A stretch of DNA of 64,000 nt from Chryseobacterium jejuense (GCF_900100075.1 NZ_FNEG01000005.1:1-64000), one strand, 5' to 3'. Shown: positions 43,189 to 53,910, numbered from the stretch's first letter. Notes: generated by a model from the letters alone, not told the origin. Made by a program: numbers and translations.

Positions 43189-44115
43189 TTAGAATTTAAG
43201 ATCTCCATTCACTTCTCTTACTGCATTAGCAGCTTCAGCGAATTTCAATTGTTCTTCAGCAGTAAGCGTTACGTTTACAATTGATTCTACTCCGTTTGCT
43301 CCGATAATAGCAGGAACACCTAAGCAGATATCATTTTGACCGTATTCACCTTCAAGCATTAATGAACAAGGGATCATTTTCTTTTGGTCACAAGCAATGG
43401 CCTGAACCATTACAGAAACAGCTGCACCTGGTGCATACCAAGCAGAAGTTCCTAGTAATTTAGTAAGAGTAGCACCTCCTACTTTAGTTTCTTCAATTAC
43501 ATATTTTTGTTGCTCTTCATCTAAGAACTCAGTTACAGGAACACCATTTCTTGTAGCTTTGCTCAATAATGGAAGCATCCCTGTATCACTGTGAGCAGCG
43601 ATCACCATACCGTCAACATCAGAAATTGGAGCTTCTAATGCTTCAGCCAATCTGTATTTGAATCTTGCAGAGTCTAATGCACCACCCATTCCGATGATTT
43701 TGTGCTTAGGAAGACCAGAAGTTTTGTGTACTAAATAAGCCATAGTATCCATTGGGTTAGAAACCACAATGATGATTACTTCCGGAGAATGTTTTACTAA
43801 GTTTTCAGTAACTTCTTTCACGATACCAGCGTTGATACCGATTAATTCTTCTCTTGTCATTCCAGGTTTTCTTGGAATCCCTGAAGTAATTACTGCTACA
43901 TGAGAACCTGCAGTTTTACTGTAATCTCCTGTTGTTCCGGTAATTTTTGTATCGAATCCGTTAAGCGATGCTGTTTGCATCAAATCCATTGCCTTACCTT
44001 CAGCAAAACCTTCTTTAATATCTACCAAAACTACTTCTGAACAGAAGTTCTTCATTGCGATGTATTCCGCACAGCTTGCTCCTACAGCGCCTGCACCTAC
44101 TACAGTTACTTTCAT
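43189..44115 (-). CDS. mdh: Malate dehydrogenase
   Basis: 308 residues of the LDH-like MDH group. NAD-binding VVGAGAVGASCAEYIA, substrate loop SGIPRKPGMTREEL (substrate arginines), VSNPMDTMAYLVHK and the catalytic His in MVIAAHSDTGML. Oxidises malate to oxaloacetate in the TCA cycle. A single-gene unit with its own promoter. Confidence 0.95.
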   Translation of the reverse strand: MKVTVVGAGAVGASCAEYIAMKNFCSEVVLVDIKEGFAEGKAMDLMQTASLNGFDTKITGTTGDYSKTAGSHVAVITSGIPRKPGMTREELIGINAGIVKEVTENLVKHSPEVIIIVVSNPMDTMAYLVHKTSGLPKHKIIGMGGALDSARFKYRLAEALEAPISDVDGMVIAAHSDTGMLPLLSKATRNGVPVTEFLDEEQQKYVIEETKVGGATLTKLLGTSAWYAPGAAVSVMVQAIACDQKKMIPCSLMLEGEYGQNDICLGVPAIIGANGVESIVNVTLTAEEQLKFAEAANAVREVNGDLKF

Positions 44116-44171
44116 ATTGTTACTTTTTTAATTATTTATTTGTTTAGTTACTATTTAATTTTGAAACTTCC

Positions 44172-44202
44172 CAAATTTAATAAATCCTGAAAAAATGAGC
44201 AA
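44172..44202 (-). promoter_or_regulatory. Promoter of mdh (TTG - N20 - TAAATTTG)
   Basis: On the minus strand TTG (44200-44202) and TAAATTTG (44172-44179) are 20 bases apart, a full Bacteroidota promoter. The best formed example in the window. Confidence 0.75.
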
Positions 44203-44234
44203 TTTTTCAGAAATTTTATTAGAATTAAAAGGAA

Positions 44235-44786
44235 TTAGTTGACATTCAGTAAAAAACCATATAGCTTTTTCGCGCCAGACAGCACTTCATCATACTTTTC
44301 CTCTGCCACTTCAGTATCCAGAACCTCCTTAAAATTCTTCCACATAGGTCCTGTATTCTCCTGATAACATCCGAAAAAGTTAAAAGTCACCGCATCAAAA
44401 CCTTCTGTTTTAGAAAGCTGTTTAGCAATCACATTTCCGCCCAATGTAGAACCTTCAATCACATACATTGCTCCTAAAGCTTCATGTTCATTGTCAAATT
44501 CAAGATGGTGGGAAGCTGATTGATTTTCCAGAGAAAGACTTGCAAGATCCTTTTCGATAAGAGGAAGTTTCTTTCTTTCGGCAAGCTGAAGTTTATCAGC
44601 ATACTTATCAGAAAGACTGTTGAATATTTTATCTTCACTGTGAAGAAGCATCAGATAATTGGTATGGATGATCTTTTTATAATCTTCTAACGTGAAGGTT
44701 TTATTAAAAATCTTTTCAGAATTAAAAAGTTTCTCGGCTGCATCGTGATAGTCTGCTGTGTTTTGTTTAAGATATTCTGATACCAT
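44235..44786 (-). CDS. bphO: Biliverdin-producing heme oxygenase
   Basis: 183 residues. Proximal heme His is H14 in TADYHDAAEKLF; the distal helix is GAMYVIEGSTLGGNVIAKQL. It opens heme to biliverdin, iron and CO, giving the chromophore for the phytochrome. It starts 20 bases after the bacteriophytochrome stop, the classic bphP-bphO pairing, so its main purpose is chromophore supply rather than iron release. Confidence 0.92.
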   Translation of the reverse strand: MVSEYLKQNTADYHDAAEKLFNSEKIFNKTFTLEDYKKIIHTNYLMLLHSEDKIFNSLSDKYADKLQLAERKKLPLIEKDLASLSLENQSASHHLEFDNEHEALGAMYVIEGSTLGGNVIAKQLSKTEGFDAVTFNFFGCYQENTGPMWKNFKEVLDTEVAEEKYDEVLSGAKKLYGFLLNVN

Positions 44787-44806
44787 AATAACATTTTAAA
44801 AGTTTC

Positions 44807-47005
44807 TCAAATGTAAGGTTTTTTAAACGTTAAAATAAACGATGTACCATCTTTATTGCTCTTATAATCTATATTTCCACCTATTCTTTTCATAATACGA
44901 TGTACGATGGAAAGTCCTACTCCGTTTCCTTTGAATTTCTTTGCATTATCCATTCTATTGAAGATTTTAAACATCTTATGCTTTTCCTCCTCAGGAATAC
45001 CAATTCCGTTGTCTGAGATTCTGTATACAATGGTTTGCCCATCTTCTGTACCTTCAATTTCTACCTTAGGCTGATCTTTATGAGAAGAATATTTTACTGC
45101 ATTATTAATGATATTCAAAAACACCTGATGAAGCATTGTTTTATCTGCCAAAACATCAGGACATTCCTTAATGATAATTTCACTTTTGGGACTTCCATAA
45201 GTGATTTTAGCATTATCCGAGATCTTTTGAATGGTATTGCTCGTTTTCAGGGTTTCAAGCTGTATTTCGCTATGCTTTGCACGACTGAGCTGCAGGACAT
45301 CCTTCATCATTTCTGCCATACTGTCGATCTCCTCAATAATGGTATTGATTTTCGTTTTACTCTTTTCAGAGCCATCCGTAAGATTTCCCAGAAGCATTTG
45401 TGCATTCAGTTTCATAACTGTTAAAGGAGTTCCCAGATCATGAGAAATCGTGTAGGAAAAACTGTCGAGTTCTTCGTTCACTTTTTTAAGCTCATCATTC
45501 AGCCTTTTAATGGCATTATAATTCTTGTGAGAAGTTTCTAAAATAAGATCTCTCACAGCCTGTACAGCACTTATATTTCTGGAATTCCATCGTTTGGAAT
45601 GGCCTTTTATGTTTTCTGTGAAAATACGGAATGAGGTTCTTGGAGAAATCATTTGTCGCTCTTCTCCATTTTGAGAAAATACCCCAATTTTCTTTTCCGG
45701 GTTTCCTGCCCAGTCAATATGTTCATCAAATTCTTTTCGGAACCAGATCAACATTTCATTTTTATCTCTTTCAATAAAATAAATAATAATTCCGGCTGCA
45801 TTTTCAGACAATTTCAGATCCTTGCTATGATTTTTAAGGAAACTTCGGTTCACATAAATTCTGTCACTTGTATTTTCCAAAGCCCAGTTTACAATGCTGC
45901 TGATACAATCCAATTCTGGAGTTGCTCCTTCAGTAATTATATTTTCATCGGACACAATGGCAAGACCATCTGCTTCCGGTAAATTCATGATCTCTGTTTT
46001 GCTCTCCCATAGAGAATCAAAGAGGTTATTATGCTTTAAAAATCCAGTTTTAAGCTCAGAAATTCGTTCACTCAGTTCTAAGCGATAGTTCAGTTCATTC
46101 TTTGATTTAAAAGAGGAATATGCATTCGCTGCCAATGCCGTGAAAATTCCAGCTTGTACCCTATCTTCAAGGTCTATATGCTTAGCTTCCACATTCTGAC
46201 AGGTTACCAACCCCCAAAGATGATTATCAATAATAATCGATACGCTGAAACTGGAAGAAACTCCAGAATTCTTAAGGTATTGTCCATGAACAGGAGACAT
46301 AGCTCTTGATGCAGAAAGGCTCAGATCGATATTTTCAACGGTTTTGCTTACAATAGGAACCGTCTCTTCATAGACGTTGCTGAAAATTCTTTTCCTTTTC
46401 TTAAGATAAAGTTCTCTTGCCTGTTTCGGAATATCAGATTCAGGATAATGAAGTCCCAGGAAGCTTTCCATATCCTCATTCTTCTTCTCTGCAATTACCT
46501 TTCCGGAGCCGTCCATCATAAATTTATAGACCATTGTTCTGTCATAATTTACAACTTTAGAAAGCGTTTCCAGAAGATGATTCCAAAGTTCCTGTTCATC
46601 ATCTATCACATAGAAATTATCATATTTATTGGAAATCCGCTTATCCGGATTAATCAGAACTTCTTCAAATTCAAGGAAAATATACCCACTGCTTCTGAAA
46701 ACAGAAAAGTGATATTCTCTTTCATCAATAAAGATTTTATCAAAATACGTTTCATTTTCCCGTCTGGTAAAATGGTCTAAAGAAGTGTAAATATCCGAAT
46801 CAATAATGTTCTGAAAACTTTCCGGGACATCCGTAAGCTTTCTTCCGAATAACCCATCCTGGTTTCCGATTTTAAAAATATCTGATATATTCCTGCTGAA
46901 AAAAGTAATGGAACGGGATTCCGCATCAATGCCAATCAGATAACCAAAACTTTGTATAGAGCCTGGAATATGGATAGGTTCTTCATGACATTCTACAAAA
47001 TTCAT
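44807..47005 (-). CDS. bphP: Bacteriophytochrome histidine kinase
   Basis: 732 residues from ATG 47005; a TTG at 47029 lies inside a promoter box and is rejected. The chromophore Cys is C6 in FVECHEEPIHIPGSIQ. A PAS domain (about 1-110), a GAF domain with the LGLHYPESDIPKQARELY motif (PASDIP equivalent, about 125-290), a PHY domain (about 300-480), HisKA with H522 in YTISHDLGTPL, and an HATPase (NIINNAVKYS, ISDNGIGIP, GNGVGLSIV) follow. Senses red/far-red light with biliverdin and autophosphorylates. No receiver domain or response regulator gene is adjacent. Confidence 0.95.
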   Translation of the reverse strand: MNFVECHEEPIHIPGSIQSFGYLIGIDAESRSITFFSRNISDIFKIGNQDGLFGRKLTDVPESFQNIIDSDIYTSLDHFTRRENETYFDKIFIDEREYHFSVFRSSGYIFLEFEEVLINPDKRISNKYDNFYVIDDEQELWNHLLETLSKVVNYDRTMVYKFMMDGSGKVIAEKKNEDMESFLGLHYPESDIPKQARELYLKKRKRIFSNVYEETVPIVSKTVENIDLSLSASRAMSPVHGQYLKNSGVSSSFSVSIIIDNHLWGLVTCQNVEAKHIDLEDRVQAGIFTALAANAYSSFKSKNELNYRLELSERISELKTGFLKHNNLFDSLWESKTEIMNLPEADGLAIVSDENIITEGATPELDCISSIVNWALENTSDRIYVNRSFLKNHSKDLKLSENAAGIIIYFIERDKNEMLIWFRKEFDEHIDWAGNPEKKIGVFSQNGEERQMISPRTSFRIFTENIKGHSKRWNSRNISAVQAVRDLILETSHKNYNAIKRLNDELKKVNEELDSFSYTISHDLGTPLTVMKLNAQMLLGNLTDGSEKSKTKINTIIEEIDSMAEMMKDVLQLSRAKHSEIQLETLKTSNTIQKISDNAKITYGSPKSEIIIKECPDVLADKTMLHQVFLNIINNAVKYSSHKDQPKVEIEGTEDGQTIVYRISDNGIGIPEEEKHKMFKIFNRMDNAKKFKGNGVGLSIVHRIMKRIGGNIDYKSNKDGTSFILTFKKPYI

Positions 47006-47026
47006 ATAATCTTTCAGTCTATCAAC

Positions 47027-47034
47027 CAAATATA
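47027..47034 (-). promoter_or_regulatory. -7 promoter element for bphP-bphO
   Basis: TATATTTG on the minus strand matches TAnnTTTG and lies 22 bases before ATG 47005. Confidence 0.65.
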
Positions 47035-47373
47035 GGGCTTTTTTTTAACTGTTTTAGCTTGTGAGGTATTTAATTTTCAGGCTCTTTTGAGAGGTAATAG
47101 GCAGCCAAAACAAACTTTTTTCATTGAAAAATTATCCATTTTAACCCCATTTTTATATGATATCTCTAAAATATACGAAATTTTTTCCAATAACAGTGTT
47201 TTCAACCATTAAACCATGATTCATAACATGAAATACTGCTTATCAGCCAAAATAATTATGTTATTTAAACAATTTTAACTAAATTTATATCACCAAATAA
47301 TGAATATGAGTAGTAAACAATTGAATTATTCACAATAAATTCAATATAAATTTTAAATTCAAATAATACTATT
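47035..47373. other. Intergenic region between divergent bphP and amidase genes
   Basis: AT-rich, no credible gene, no strong hairpin. TAAATTTA near 47279-47286 resembles a -7 element for the plus-strand amidase gene. Confidence 0.5.
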
Positions 47374-48423
47374 ATGAAAAAGTTCCCATTAATTTTATTT
47401 TCTCTTGTCCTTTCAATAGGATTATGGAATCCGTCTGAAGCGTGTACCCGCATTGTCTACAAAGGTCCCCAAAACACTATTCTTACAGCCCGCTCTATGG
47501 ATTGGCGTGATGAAATTCCTGCTAATATCTGGGTTTTTCCAAAAGGAATAGACCGCAATGGCCAAACCGGCCCTAAATCAGTAAAATGGACCTCCAAATA
47601 CGGAAGTGTGATCAGTTCAACCTGGGACATCGCTTCTGCAGATGGAATGAATGAAAAAGGATTGGTAGCCAATATGCTATGGTTAGGAGAATCTCAATAT
47701 CCAAAATTCGATCCTAAAGGAGGAAAAAAGGGACTTGCCATCTCTCTATGGGCACAATATTATCTTGACAACTTCTCAACTGTAAAAGAAGCTGTGGAGT
47801 TTTCGAGAAAAGAATCATTCGTAGTAGTTAGTGACAATATTCCGGGAACAGAAAGATTTACCACCATTCACCTTTCTCTTTCTGATGCTTCAGGAGACAA
47901 TGCGGTATTAGAATATATTAATGGAAAACTAGTAATTCATCATGATCCGTCTTACACGGTAATGACCAACTCTCCTATTTTTGACGAGCAGCTTGCTCTT
48001 AACAACTACTGGAAAGGGATTCCGGGAACAGTAATGCTGCCGGGAACCAACCGTGCTGCAGACCGATTTGTAAGAGCTTCTTATTATATTGATGCTATTC
48101 CAAAAACTGCCGATACCCGCACTGCTGTAGCCAGTGTATTCAGTGTCATCAGAAACTGCTCTGTACCGTACGGAATTTCTTCACCCACAGAACCTAATAT
48201 TTCTTCTACAAGATGGCGTTCTGTTTCGGATCAGAAGAATCTGGTTTATTATTTTGAAACAGTTTTCACTCCAAACACATTCTGGGTAGATCTTAAAGAT
48301 TTTGATCTGAGTGTAAAAGGGAAAGTAATGAAACTGGATCTGAGCAATTACCAGACATATCACGGTAAATCAAATACTGATTTCAAAGAAACTCCATCTT
48401 TCAAATTCTTAGGTTTAGAATAA
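47374..48423 (+). CDS. Linear amide C-N hydrolase (choloylglycine hydrolase family)
   Basis: 349 residues. The signal peptide ends at SEA and the mature protein would begin with Cys24 (CTRIVYKGP), the Ntn-hydrolase nucleophile; TARSMDWRDEIPANIW supplies the Arg and Asp, and MTNSPIFDEQLALNNYW the conserved Asn. Family members hydrolyse penicillin V, bile-salt amides or acyl-homoserine lactones; the substrate here is open. Periplasmic or lipid-exposed. Its own transcription unit. Confidence 0.9.
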   Translation: MKKFPLILFSLVLSIGLWNPSEACTRIVYKGPQNTILTARSMDWRDEIPANIWVFPKGIDRNGQTGPKSVKWTSKYGSVISSTWDIASADGMNEKGLVANMLWLGESQYPKFDPKGGKKGLAISLWAQYYLDNFSTVKEAVEFSRKESFVVVSDNIPGTERFTTIHLSLSDASGDNAVLEYINGKLVIHHDPSYTVMTNSPIFDEQLALNNYWKGIPGTVMLPGTNRAADRFVRASYYIDAIPKTADTRTAVASVFSVIRNCSVPYGISSPTEPNISSTRWRSVSDQKNLVYYFETVFTPNTFWVDLKDFDLSVKGKVMKLDLSNYQTYHGKSNTDFKETPSFKFLGLE

Positions 48424-48681
48424 AAATTCAGACTTAAAATAAAGATTTAATCTTAGGTTTTTCTTTGAAAGAATACCAAAGTTCAGTAAATCCTGAAAAA
48501 TGATGTCAGGATGAGAGATAAGATCATTTCCTTCCTCTGGAGAAGCATACGGAAGGAATTAAGCACCAAAAGTTTTTATCATGTATAGGCACGTTCAGTG
48601 CATTACCTCAACTTTTCAAGATAGAGACAGGAACTTTTATGCTTACATATATTTCAAAAAGCAAAAATTAAATAAATAGAT

Positions 48682-49848
48682 ATGGCCTTTTTTTCATTAA
48701 AAAAGAGAAGTCTGATTCTGTGTATTCTCATGGGCTGTTTTACAGCCAATGCACAAATACAGGATTCTCTACAGACCACACCAAAACCACAGGAAGAAGA
48801 TAATGTAAAATATCCGCAGCTTCAGATCAAAGGGCTTTTTCAGGCACGTTATCTGGTAGGAATGAGCAAGGATGTTGATGTAAACGGCCTGCATCATTCT
48901 GACGGATCGGGAACCAGCAATAATTTCATGCTGAAATACATGAGGGTTCAGGTAAGAGCGCAGATCAGTAAACGTACGGAAGTTGTTGCATTGGCTAACC
49001 TCGCCGATTTTAAAAATGATCCTAAAAGCAGAGTTCTTGAAAATGCTTACCTGAAATATACTTTCAGCCCCAAGTTGGCATTCACTGTAGGACAGTTCAG
49101 ACCCTGGTTCGGTATTGAGGAAACTTATCCTATCGATATTATCAAATCTCTGGACTGGTCTAATCAGTATTCTGAATTCGGGAAACTGGGCTGGACAAGC
49201 TTCCAGATCGGGCTTTCTGCCACAGGACAGGTAAAATTAGGAGAAATCCCACTTCAGTATGCTGTGTCTGTAGTCAATGGAAACGGAAAAAACCAGGTAA
49301 ATGACAATGACAACGGAAAACAATATTCTACCCGCTTACTTTTCGGACTATCCAAGAAATATAATTTCAATGTGGGGCTGAATGGTGGTATCGGTGAAGT
49401 TTTCAGCAAAAAAGTATATGCTGTAGGGGTTGACCTCAGCTCAATGGTTCAGTTTGATCCGAGATGGAGTCTTGATATGCAACTGGAAGCTAAGCAAGCG
49501 ACCAACCACGTTCTTTATAACTCTATTGCACCTGAAGTAAGACCTGATAATCCAGATCAATATCTGATTCGCGGGGTATATTTCCTTCCAAATCTTAGAT
49601 ACGAGATTAACCACAAAAACCTAAGTGCTTTTGAACTGTCTTGCCGATATGAATATCTGGATACCAACTTCAGAATGGCATCCAACCCAAGACAAACCAT
49701 CACTCCAATGGTTGGGCTTGAATTCCTGAAAAACTACGGGGCAAGAATTCAGCTGGGCGTACAGTTCGACCGCTACAAATATCAGGTAGAAAATACCAAT
49801 CAATACAATAACAACCTGTTTATTGTGCAGGTACAAAGCAGATTTTAA
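48682..49848 (+). CDS. Outer-membrane porin (OprO/OprP-like)
   Basis: 388 residues. Signal peptide (MGCFTANAQ), then a beta-barrel with alternating strands; KYMRVQVRAQISKR, FTVGQFRPWFGIEETYP and LPNLRYEINHK are typical porin strand and loop sequences, and the protein ends in an aromatic strand (LFIVQVQSRF). First gene of a run with a dicarboxylate transporter and sdhCAB, so it probably passes C4-dicarboxylates. TATATTTC near 48648 is a promoter candidate one base off consensus. Confidence 0.85.
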   Translation: MAFFSLKKRSLILCILMGCFTANAQIQDSLQTTPKPQEEDNVKYPQLQIKGLFQARYLVGMSKDVDVNGLHHSDGSGTSNNFMLKYMRVQVRAQISKRTEVVALANLADFKNDPKSRVLENAYLKYTFSPKLAFTVGQFRPWFGIEETYPIDIIKSLDWSNQYSEFGKLGWTSFQIGLSATGQVKLGEIPLQYAVSVVNGNGKNQVNDNDNGKQYSTRLLFGLSKKYNFNVGLNGGIGEVFSKKVYAVGVDLSSMVQFDPRWSLDMQLEAKQATNHVLYNSIAPEVRPDNPDQYLIRGVYFLPNLRYEINHKNLSAFELSCRYEYLDTNFRMASNPRQTITPMVGLEFLKNYGARIQLGVQFDRYKYQVENTNQYNNNLFIVQVQSRF

Positions 49849-49865
49849 GGATTAAATAGAATATT

Positions 49866-51296
49866 ATGAAAGAAATTAATATTAAAAACGTCGCGATCAC
49901 ATTTGTCGTTGCGTTAATCATCTGGTTCATTCCAGCGCCCGAAGGGGTTGCTCAGAATGCATGGCATCTGTTTGCCATCTTTGCAGCAACCATTTTAGGA
50001 ATTATTCTGAAAGCCGCCCCTATGGGAACGATGTGTATGATGGCCATCGGATTTACAGCGCTTACACAAGTGGTCGCTCCCGGTGATGCCGGAAAATCTA
50101 TTACCAAAGCACTTTCCGGATTTGGAGATAAAGTGATCTGGCTGATCGGGATTTCATTCTTTATTGCCAGAGGGTTTATCAAAACAGGACTTGGAAACCG
50201 TATTGCCTTTTTATTCATCAGAGTTTTCGGTAAAAGTTCATTAGGTCTTGCTTACGGATTAGGACTTGCAGACGTTTGTCTGGCTCCGGCTATTCCAAGT
50301 AATACCGCAAGAGGTGGAGGAATTATCTACCCGATTATGAAATCTATGGCCATAAGCTTTGATTCCGTTCCTGAAAAACCGGAAACCCATAGAAAGCTGG
50401 GTTCATTTTTAACATTGAACAGTTACTATATGAACCTCATCGCTTCTTCTATGTTCTTAACCGGAACAGCAAGTAACCCGATGTGTCAAAAGTTTGCGGC
50501 TAACCTTGGTATCGATATCACATGGATGTCTTGGGCTGCAGCAGGTTTTGTACCTGGTTTGGTAGCATTCTTCGTAGTTCCTTTGGTTTTATACAAATTA
50601 TACCCGCCTGAATTGAAAAAAACAGGAGATGCCCCGAAAATGGCTGCTCAGAAACTAAAAGAAATGGGACCTATTTCCAAAAATGAATGGTTGATGCTAT
50701 TGGCATTCTTTATCCTTTTATTCCTTTGGATTTTTGGGGGAGCGCTTTCTATTGACGCTACAACTACCGCCTTTATCGGATTAACTTTATTGCTATTAAC
50801 CTCAGTATTAACCTGGGAAGATGTAAAAAGTGAAAAAGGAGCATGGGATACCATCGTTTGGTTCGCTGTTCTGGTGATGATGGCAAGTTCTTTGAATGAA
50901 TTGGGCTTCATTGGCTGGTTCAGTAACCTTATCAAGATTCAGATTGGTGGATTGAGCTGGCAGGTAGCCTTCCCGGTTATTATTGTCGTTTATTTCTTCA
51001 GTCACTATATTTTCGCCAGTGCTACCGCTCACGTAGCTGCTATGTATGCAGCTCTTTTGGGAGTTGGTGTTTCTTTAGGAATTCCACCTATGTTGTTGGC
51101 TATGATGCTAGGTTTCATGGGATCTATTTATGGGGTACTTACTCATTATGGCCACGGCCCTGCTCCTGTGTTCTTCGGTAGTGGATATGTAGATCTGAAA
51201 GTCTGGTGGCTACGAGGTCTTGAAATCGGAATCGTACTCTTAATTATCTATATGGTTGTAGGAGGCCTATGGATGAAAGTTTTAGGATATTATTAA
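49866..51296 (+). CDS. DASS-family dicarboxylate transporter
   Basis: 476 residues with about 12 membrane segments. FIPAPEGVAQNAWHLFAIF and the SNTARGGGIIYPIMKSMA motif (SNT) are diagnostic of the divalent anion:sodium symporter / 2-oxoglutarate-malate translocator group; LTGTASNPMCQKFA is the second repeat SNT-like motif. Imports or exchanges C4-dicarboxylates, probably with Na+. Seventeen bases between porin and this gene, and 16 before sdhC. Confidence 0.92.
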   Translation: MKEINIKNVAITFVVALIIWFIPAPEGVAQNAWHLFAIFAATILGIILKAAPMGTMCMMAIGFTALTQVVAPGDAGKSITKALSGFGDKVIWLIGISFFIARGFIKTGLGNRIAFLFIRVFGKSSLGLAYGLGLADVCLAPAIPSNTARGGGIIYPIMKSMAISFDSVPEKPETHRKLGSFLTLNSYYMNLIASSMFLTGTASNPMCQKFAANLGIDITWMSWAAAGFVPGLVAFFVVPLVLYKLYPPELKKTGDAPKMAAQKLKEMGPISKNEWLMLLAFFILLFLWIFGGALSIDATTTAFIGLTLLLLTSVLTWEDVKSEKGAWDTIVWFAVLVMMASSLNELGFIGWFSNLIKIQIGGLSWQVAFPVIIVVYFFSHYIFASATAHVAAMYAALLGVGVSLGIPPMLLAMMLGFMGSIYGVLTHYGHGPAPVFFGSGYVDLKVWWLRGLEIGIVLLIIYMVVGGLWMKVLGYY

Positions 51297-51312
51297 TTAT
51301 TAAATCAACTCT

Positions 51313-51969
51313 ATGTTATCAACATTGTCAAGAAAAATGCTGATGTGCCTTACAGGACTCTTTTTGGGATTCTTCCTGTTAATTCATTTCCTCGGAAATC
51401 TTCAGCTTTTTCTCCCTCAGGAACAGGCTCATCTGCAATTCAATGCCTATTCGCATTTTTTATCAGGAAATATCATTATCAAAATAGTTTCTTACGTTTT
51501 GTATGCCAGTATTATTCTGCATGCTGTAGATGGACTTATGATCACGCTGAAAAATAAAAAATCCGGTGGTGATTATCAGAATGACAGACGTGGAAGAGCC
51601 AGCAAATGGGCTTCCAGAAATATGGGTATCCTCGGAACCTTAATCCTGATCTTCCTGGTGATTCATTTTCAAAACTTCTGGTATGTCTATAAATTCGGAA
51701 ATCCACCATTGGATGAGAATGGAAATAAAGACTTATATATTTTGGTAGTAACGGTATTTAAAGAATGGTGGTACGTAGTTATTTATGTACTTTCTATGAT
51801 TGCTTTATGCTATCACCTGATCCACGGATTGTACAGTTCCGTAAGAACCCTTGGATTATACCATCCGAAATTCGTGAAATGGGTTAAAATCGCTGGAACG
51901 GCCTACTCTATCATTATCAGTTTAGGTTTTGCCCTGATGCCTGTTTATGTATACTTTACTTATCATTAA
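51313..51969 (+). CDS. sdhC: Succinate dehydrogenase/fumarate reductase cytochrome b subunit
   Basis: 218 residues and five membrane segments, the single-subunit di-heme B-type anchor. Histidines in LLIHFLGN, ILHAVDG, LVIHFQNFW and CYHLIHGLY are candidates for the heme ligands. Anchors SdhAB and exchanges electrons with menaquinone in the inner membrane. Confidence 0.9.
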   Translation: MLSTLSRKMLMCLTGLFLGFFLLIHFLGNLQLFLPQEQAHLQFNAYSHFLSGNIIIKIVSYVLYASIILHAVDGLMITLKNKKSGGDYQNDRRGRASKWASRNMGILGTLILIFLVIHFQNFWYVYKFGNPPLDENGNKDLYILVVTVFKEWWYVVIYVLSMIALCYHLIHGLYSSVRTLGLYHPKFVKWVKIAGTAYSIIISLGFALMPVYVYFTYH

Positions 51970-51981
51970 AAAGACCTCATC

Positions 51982-53898
51982 ATGATTTTAGATTCAAAAA
52001 TACCACAAGGCCCATTGGAACAGAAATGGGCATATTATAAAAAGAAAGCCAAGCTTGTGAACCCGGCCAACCGTAAAAAGCTTGATGTGATTGTTGTAGG
52101 AACAGGTCTTGCGGGAAGCTCTATTGCAGCTTCTTTAGGAGAAATGGGCTATAATGTGAAAGCATTCTGCTTTCAGGACAGCCCGAGACGAGCACACTCT
52201 GTAGCCGCACAAGGTGGAGTGAATGCAGCAAAAAATTATAAAAATGACGGTGACAGTGTTTACAGAATGTTCGTAGACACCCTAAAAGGGGGAGATTTCA
52301 GAGCCCGTGAAGCCAACGTGTACCGAATGGCAGAATGTTCTTTAAACCTCATCGATCAGGCTGTAGCACAAGGCGTTCCTTTTGGACGTGAATATGGCGG
52401 TTACCTTAATAACCGGTCTTTCGGTGGAGTTCAGGTAAGCCGTACTTTCTATGCCAGAGGACAAACCGGACAACAATTGCTTTTAGGAGCTTACCAGGCT
52501 TTAATGAGACAGGTTGGAAAGGGTTCTGTACAATTATTTTCAAGACATGAAATGCTTGATTTAGTCACTATTGATGGCAAAGCTAGAGGAATTATCGTAA
52601 GAAATTTAGATACCGGAGAAATTGAAAGACACGCTGCTCATGCTGTCATCCTGGCAACCGGAGGTTATGGAAAAATTTATTACCTATCTACATTAGCGAT
52701 GGGATGTAATGGTTCTGCCATCTGGAGAGCCCATAAAAAAGGAGCTCTAATGGCTTCTCCAAGCTGGATTCAGGTTCACCCTACTTCTCTTCCGCAATCC
52801 GGAGATTATCAGTCTAAATTAACATTGATGTCTGAATCATTGCGTAATGACGGCAGAATCTGGGTGCCTGCAAAACAGGATGAAAACAGAGCTCCCAATG
52901 ACATTCCGGAAAATGAAAGAGATTATTATCTGGAAAGAAGATATCCGGCATTCGGGAACTTAGCGCCAAGAGATATTTCATCCCGTGCTGCTAAAGAAAG
53001 AATTGATGCAGGATTCGGAATCGGGCCTTTGAAAAACGCTGTTTATCTTGATTTTTCCAAGGCAATTAAAGAACAGGGAAAAGATAAGATCAAAGAGAAA
53101 TATGGAAACTTATTCGATATGTATCTTAAGATCACCGGATATGATGCTTACAAAGAACCGATGATGATTTCCCCCTCTGCCCACTTCTCTATGGGAGGCC
53201 TTTGGGTTGATTATGAACTGATGACTACCGTTCCAGGATTATTTGCATTGGGAGAAGCTAATTTTGCGGATCATGGAGCTAACAGACTAGGAGCAAATTC
53301 ACTGTTGCAAGCCTCTGTTGATGGTTATTTTATTGCTCCATATACCATTGCCAATTATTTGGCTGATGAAATTCACACCGGAAAAATTTCACCGGATGCT
53401 CCTGAGTTTGAACAGGCTGAAAGTGTTGTTAAAAACCAGATTCAGGATTTAATGAATATCAAAGGAACCAAAACCGTTGATTACTTCCATAAAACATTAG
53501 GAAAATTACTGTATGATTATTGCGGACTGGCCAGAAATGAAGAAGGACTGAAATATGCCATTCAGGAGATCAGAAAACTAAAGCAGGAATTCTACAGAGA
53601 TGTAAGAGTTTCAGGACAGGGTGATACAATGAATGCTGAATTGGAAAAAGCAGGTCGTGTTGCCGATTATTTTGAGATTGGAGAACTAATGTGCTACGAT
53701 GCTTTAACCCGAAATGAATCATGTGGTGCCCACTTCAGAGAAGAATACCAGACTCCGGATGGAGAAGCCATGAGAAATGATGCAGAATATCAGTTTATCT
53801 CTGCATGGGCATGGGCAGGTGAAAATGGCGAACCTGAATTGGTTAAGGAACCTTTAACCTTTGAAGAAATACAGCCAACGGTAAGAAGTTACAAATAA
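51982..53898 (+). CDS. sdhA: Succinate dehydrogenase/fumarate reductase flavoprotein subunit
   Basis: 638 residues, long form typical of Bacteroidota. FAD-binding [19 protein letters not shown], the flavin-linked His in [14 protein letters not shown], active-site regions [15 protein letters not shown] and [13 protein letters not shown], and [20 protein letters not shown] are all intact. Interconverts succinate and fumarate. Confidence 0.96.
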   Translation: MILDSKIPQGPLEQKWAYYKKKAKLVNPANRKKLDVIVVGTGLAGSSIAASLGEMGYNVKAFCFQDSPRRAHSVAAQGGVNAAKNYKNDGDSVYRMFVDTLKGGDFRAREANVYRMAECSLNLIDQAVAQGVPFGREYGGYLNNRSFGGVQVSRTFYARGQTGQQLLLGAYQALMRQVGKGSVQLFSRHEMLDLVTIDGKARGIIVRNLDTGEIERHAAHAVILATGGYGKIYYLSTLAMGCNGSAIWRAHKKGALMASPSWIQVHPTSLPQSGDYQSKLTLMSESLRNDGRIWVPAKQDENRAPNDIPENERDYYLERRYPAFGNLAPRDISSRAAKERIDAGFGIGPLKNAVYLDFSKAIKEQGKDKIKEKYGNLFDMYLKITGYDAYKEPMMISPSAHFSMGGLWVDYELMTTVPGLFALGEANFADHGANRLGANSLLQASVDGYFIAPYTIANYLADEIHTGKISPDAPEFEQAESVVKNQIQDLMNIKGTKTVDYFHKTLGKLLYDYCGLARNEEGLKYAIQEIRKLKQEFYRDVRVSGQGDTMNAELEKAGRVADYFEIGELMCYDALTRNESCGAHFREEYQTPDGEAMRNDAEYQFISAWAWAGENGEPELVKEPLTFEEIQPTVRSYK

Positions 53899-53910
53899 AA
53901 AACAAAAATT

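Noticed and set aside
45035..46780. Several plus-strand ORFs of 60-130 codons inside the phytochrome gene
   Set aside because: They are antisense shadows of a gene with intact domains and have no family features.
47006..47029. TTG start of the bacteriophytochrome
   Set aside because: The TTG lies inside a TATATTTG promoter box, and ATG 47005 keeps the chromophore cysteine near the N-terminus.
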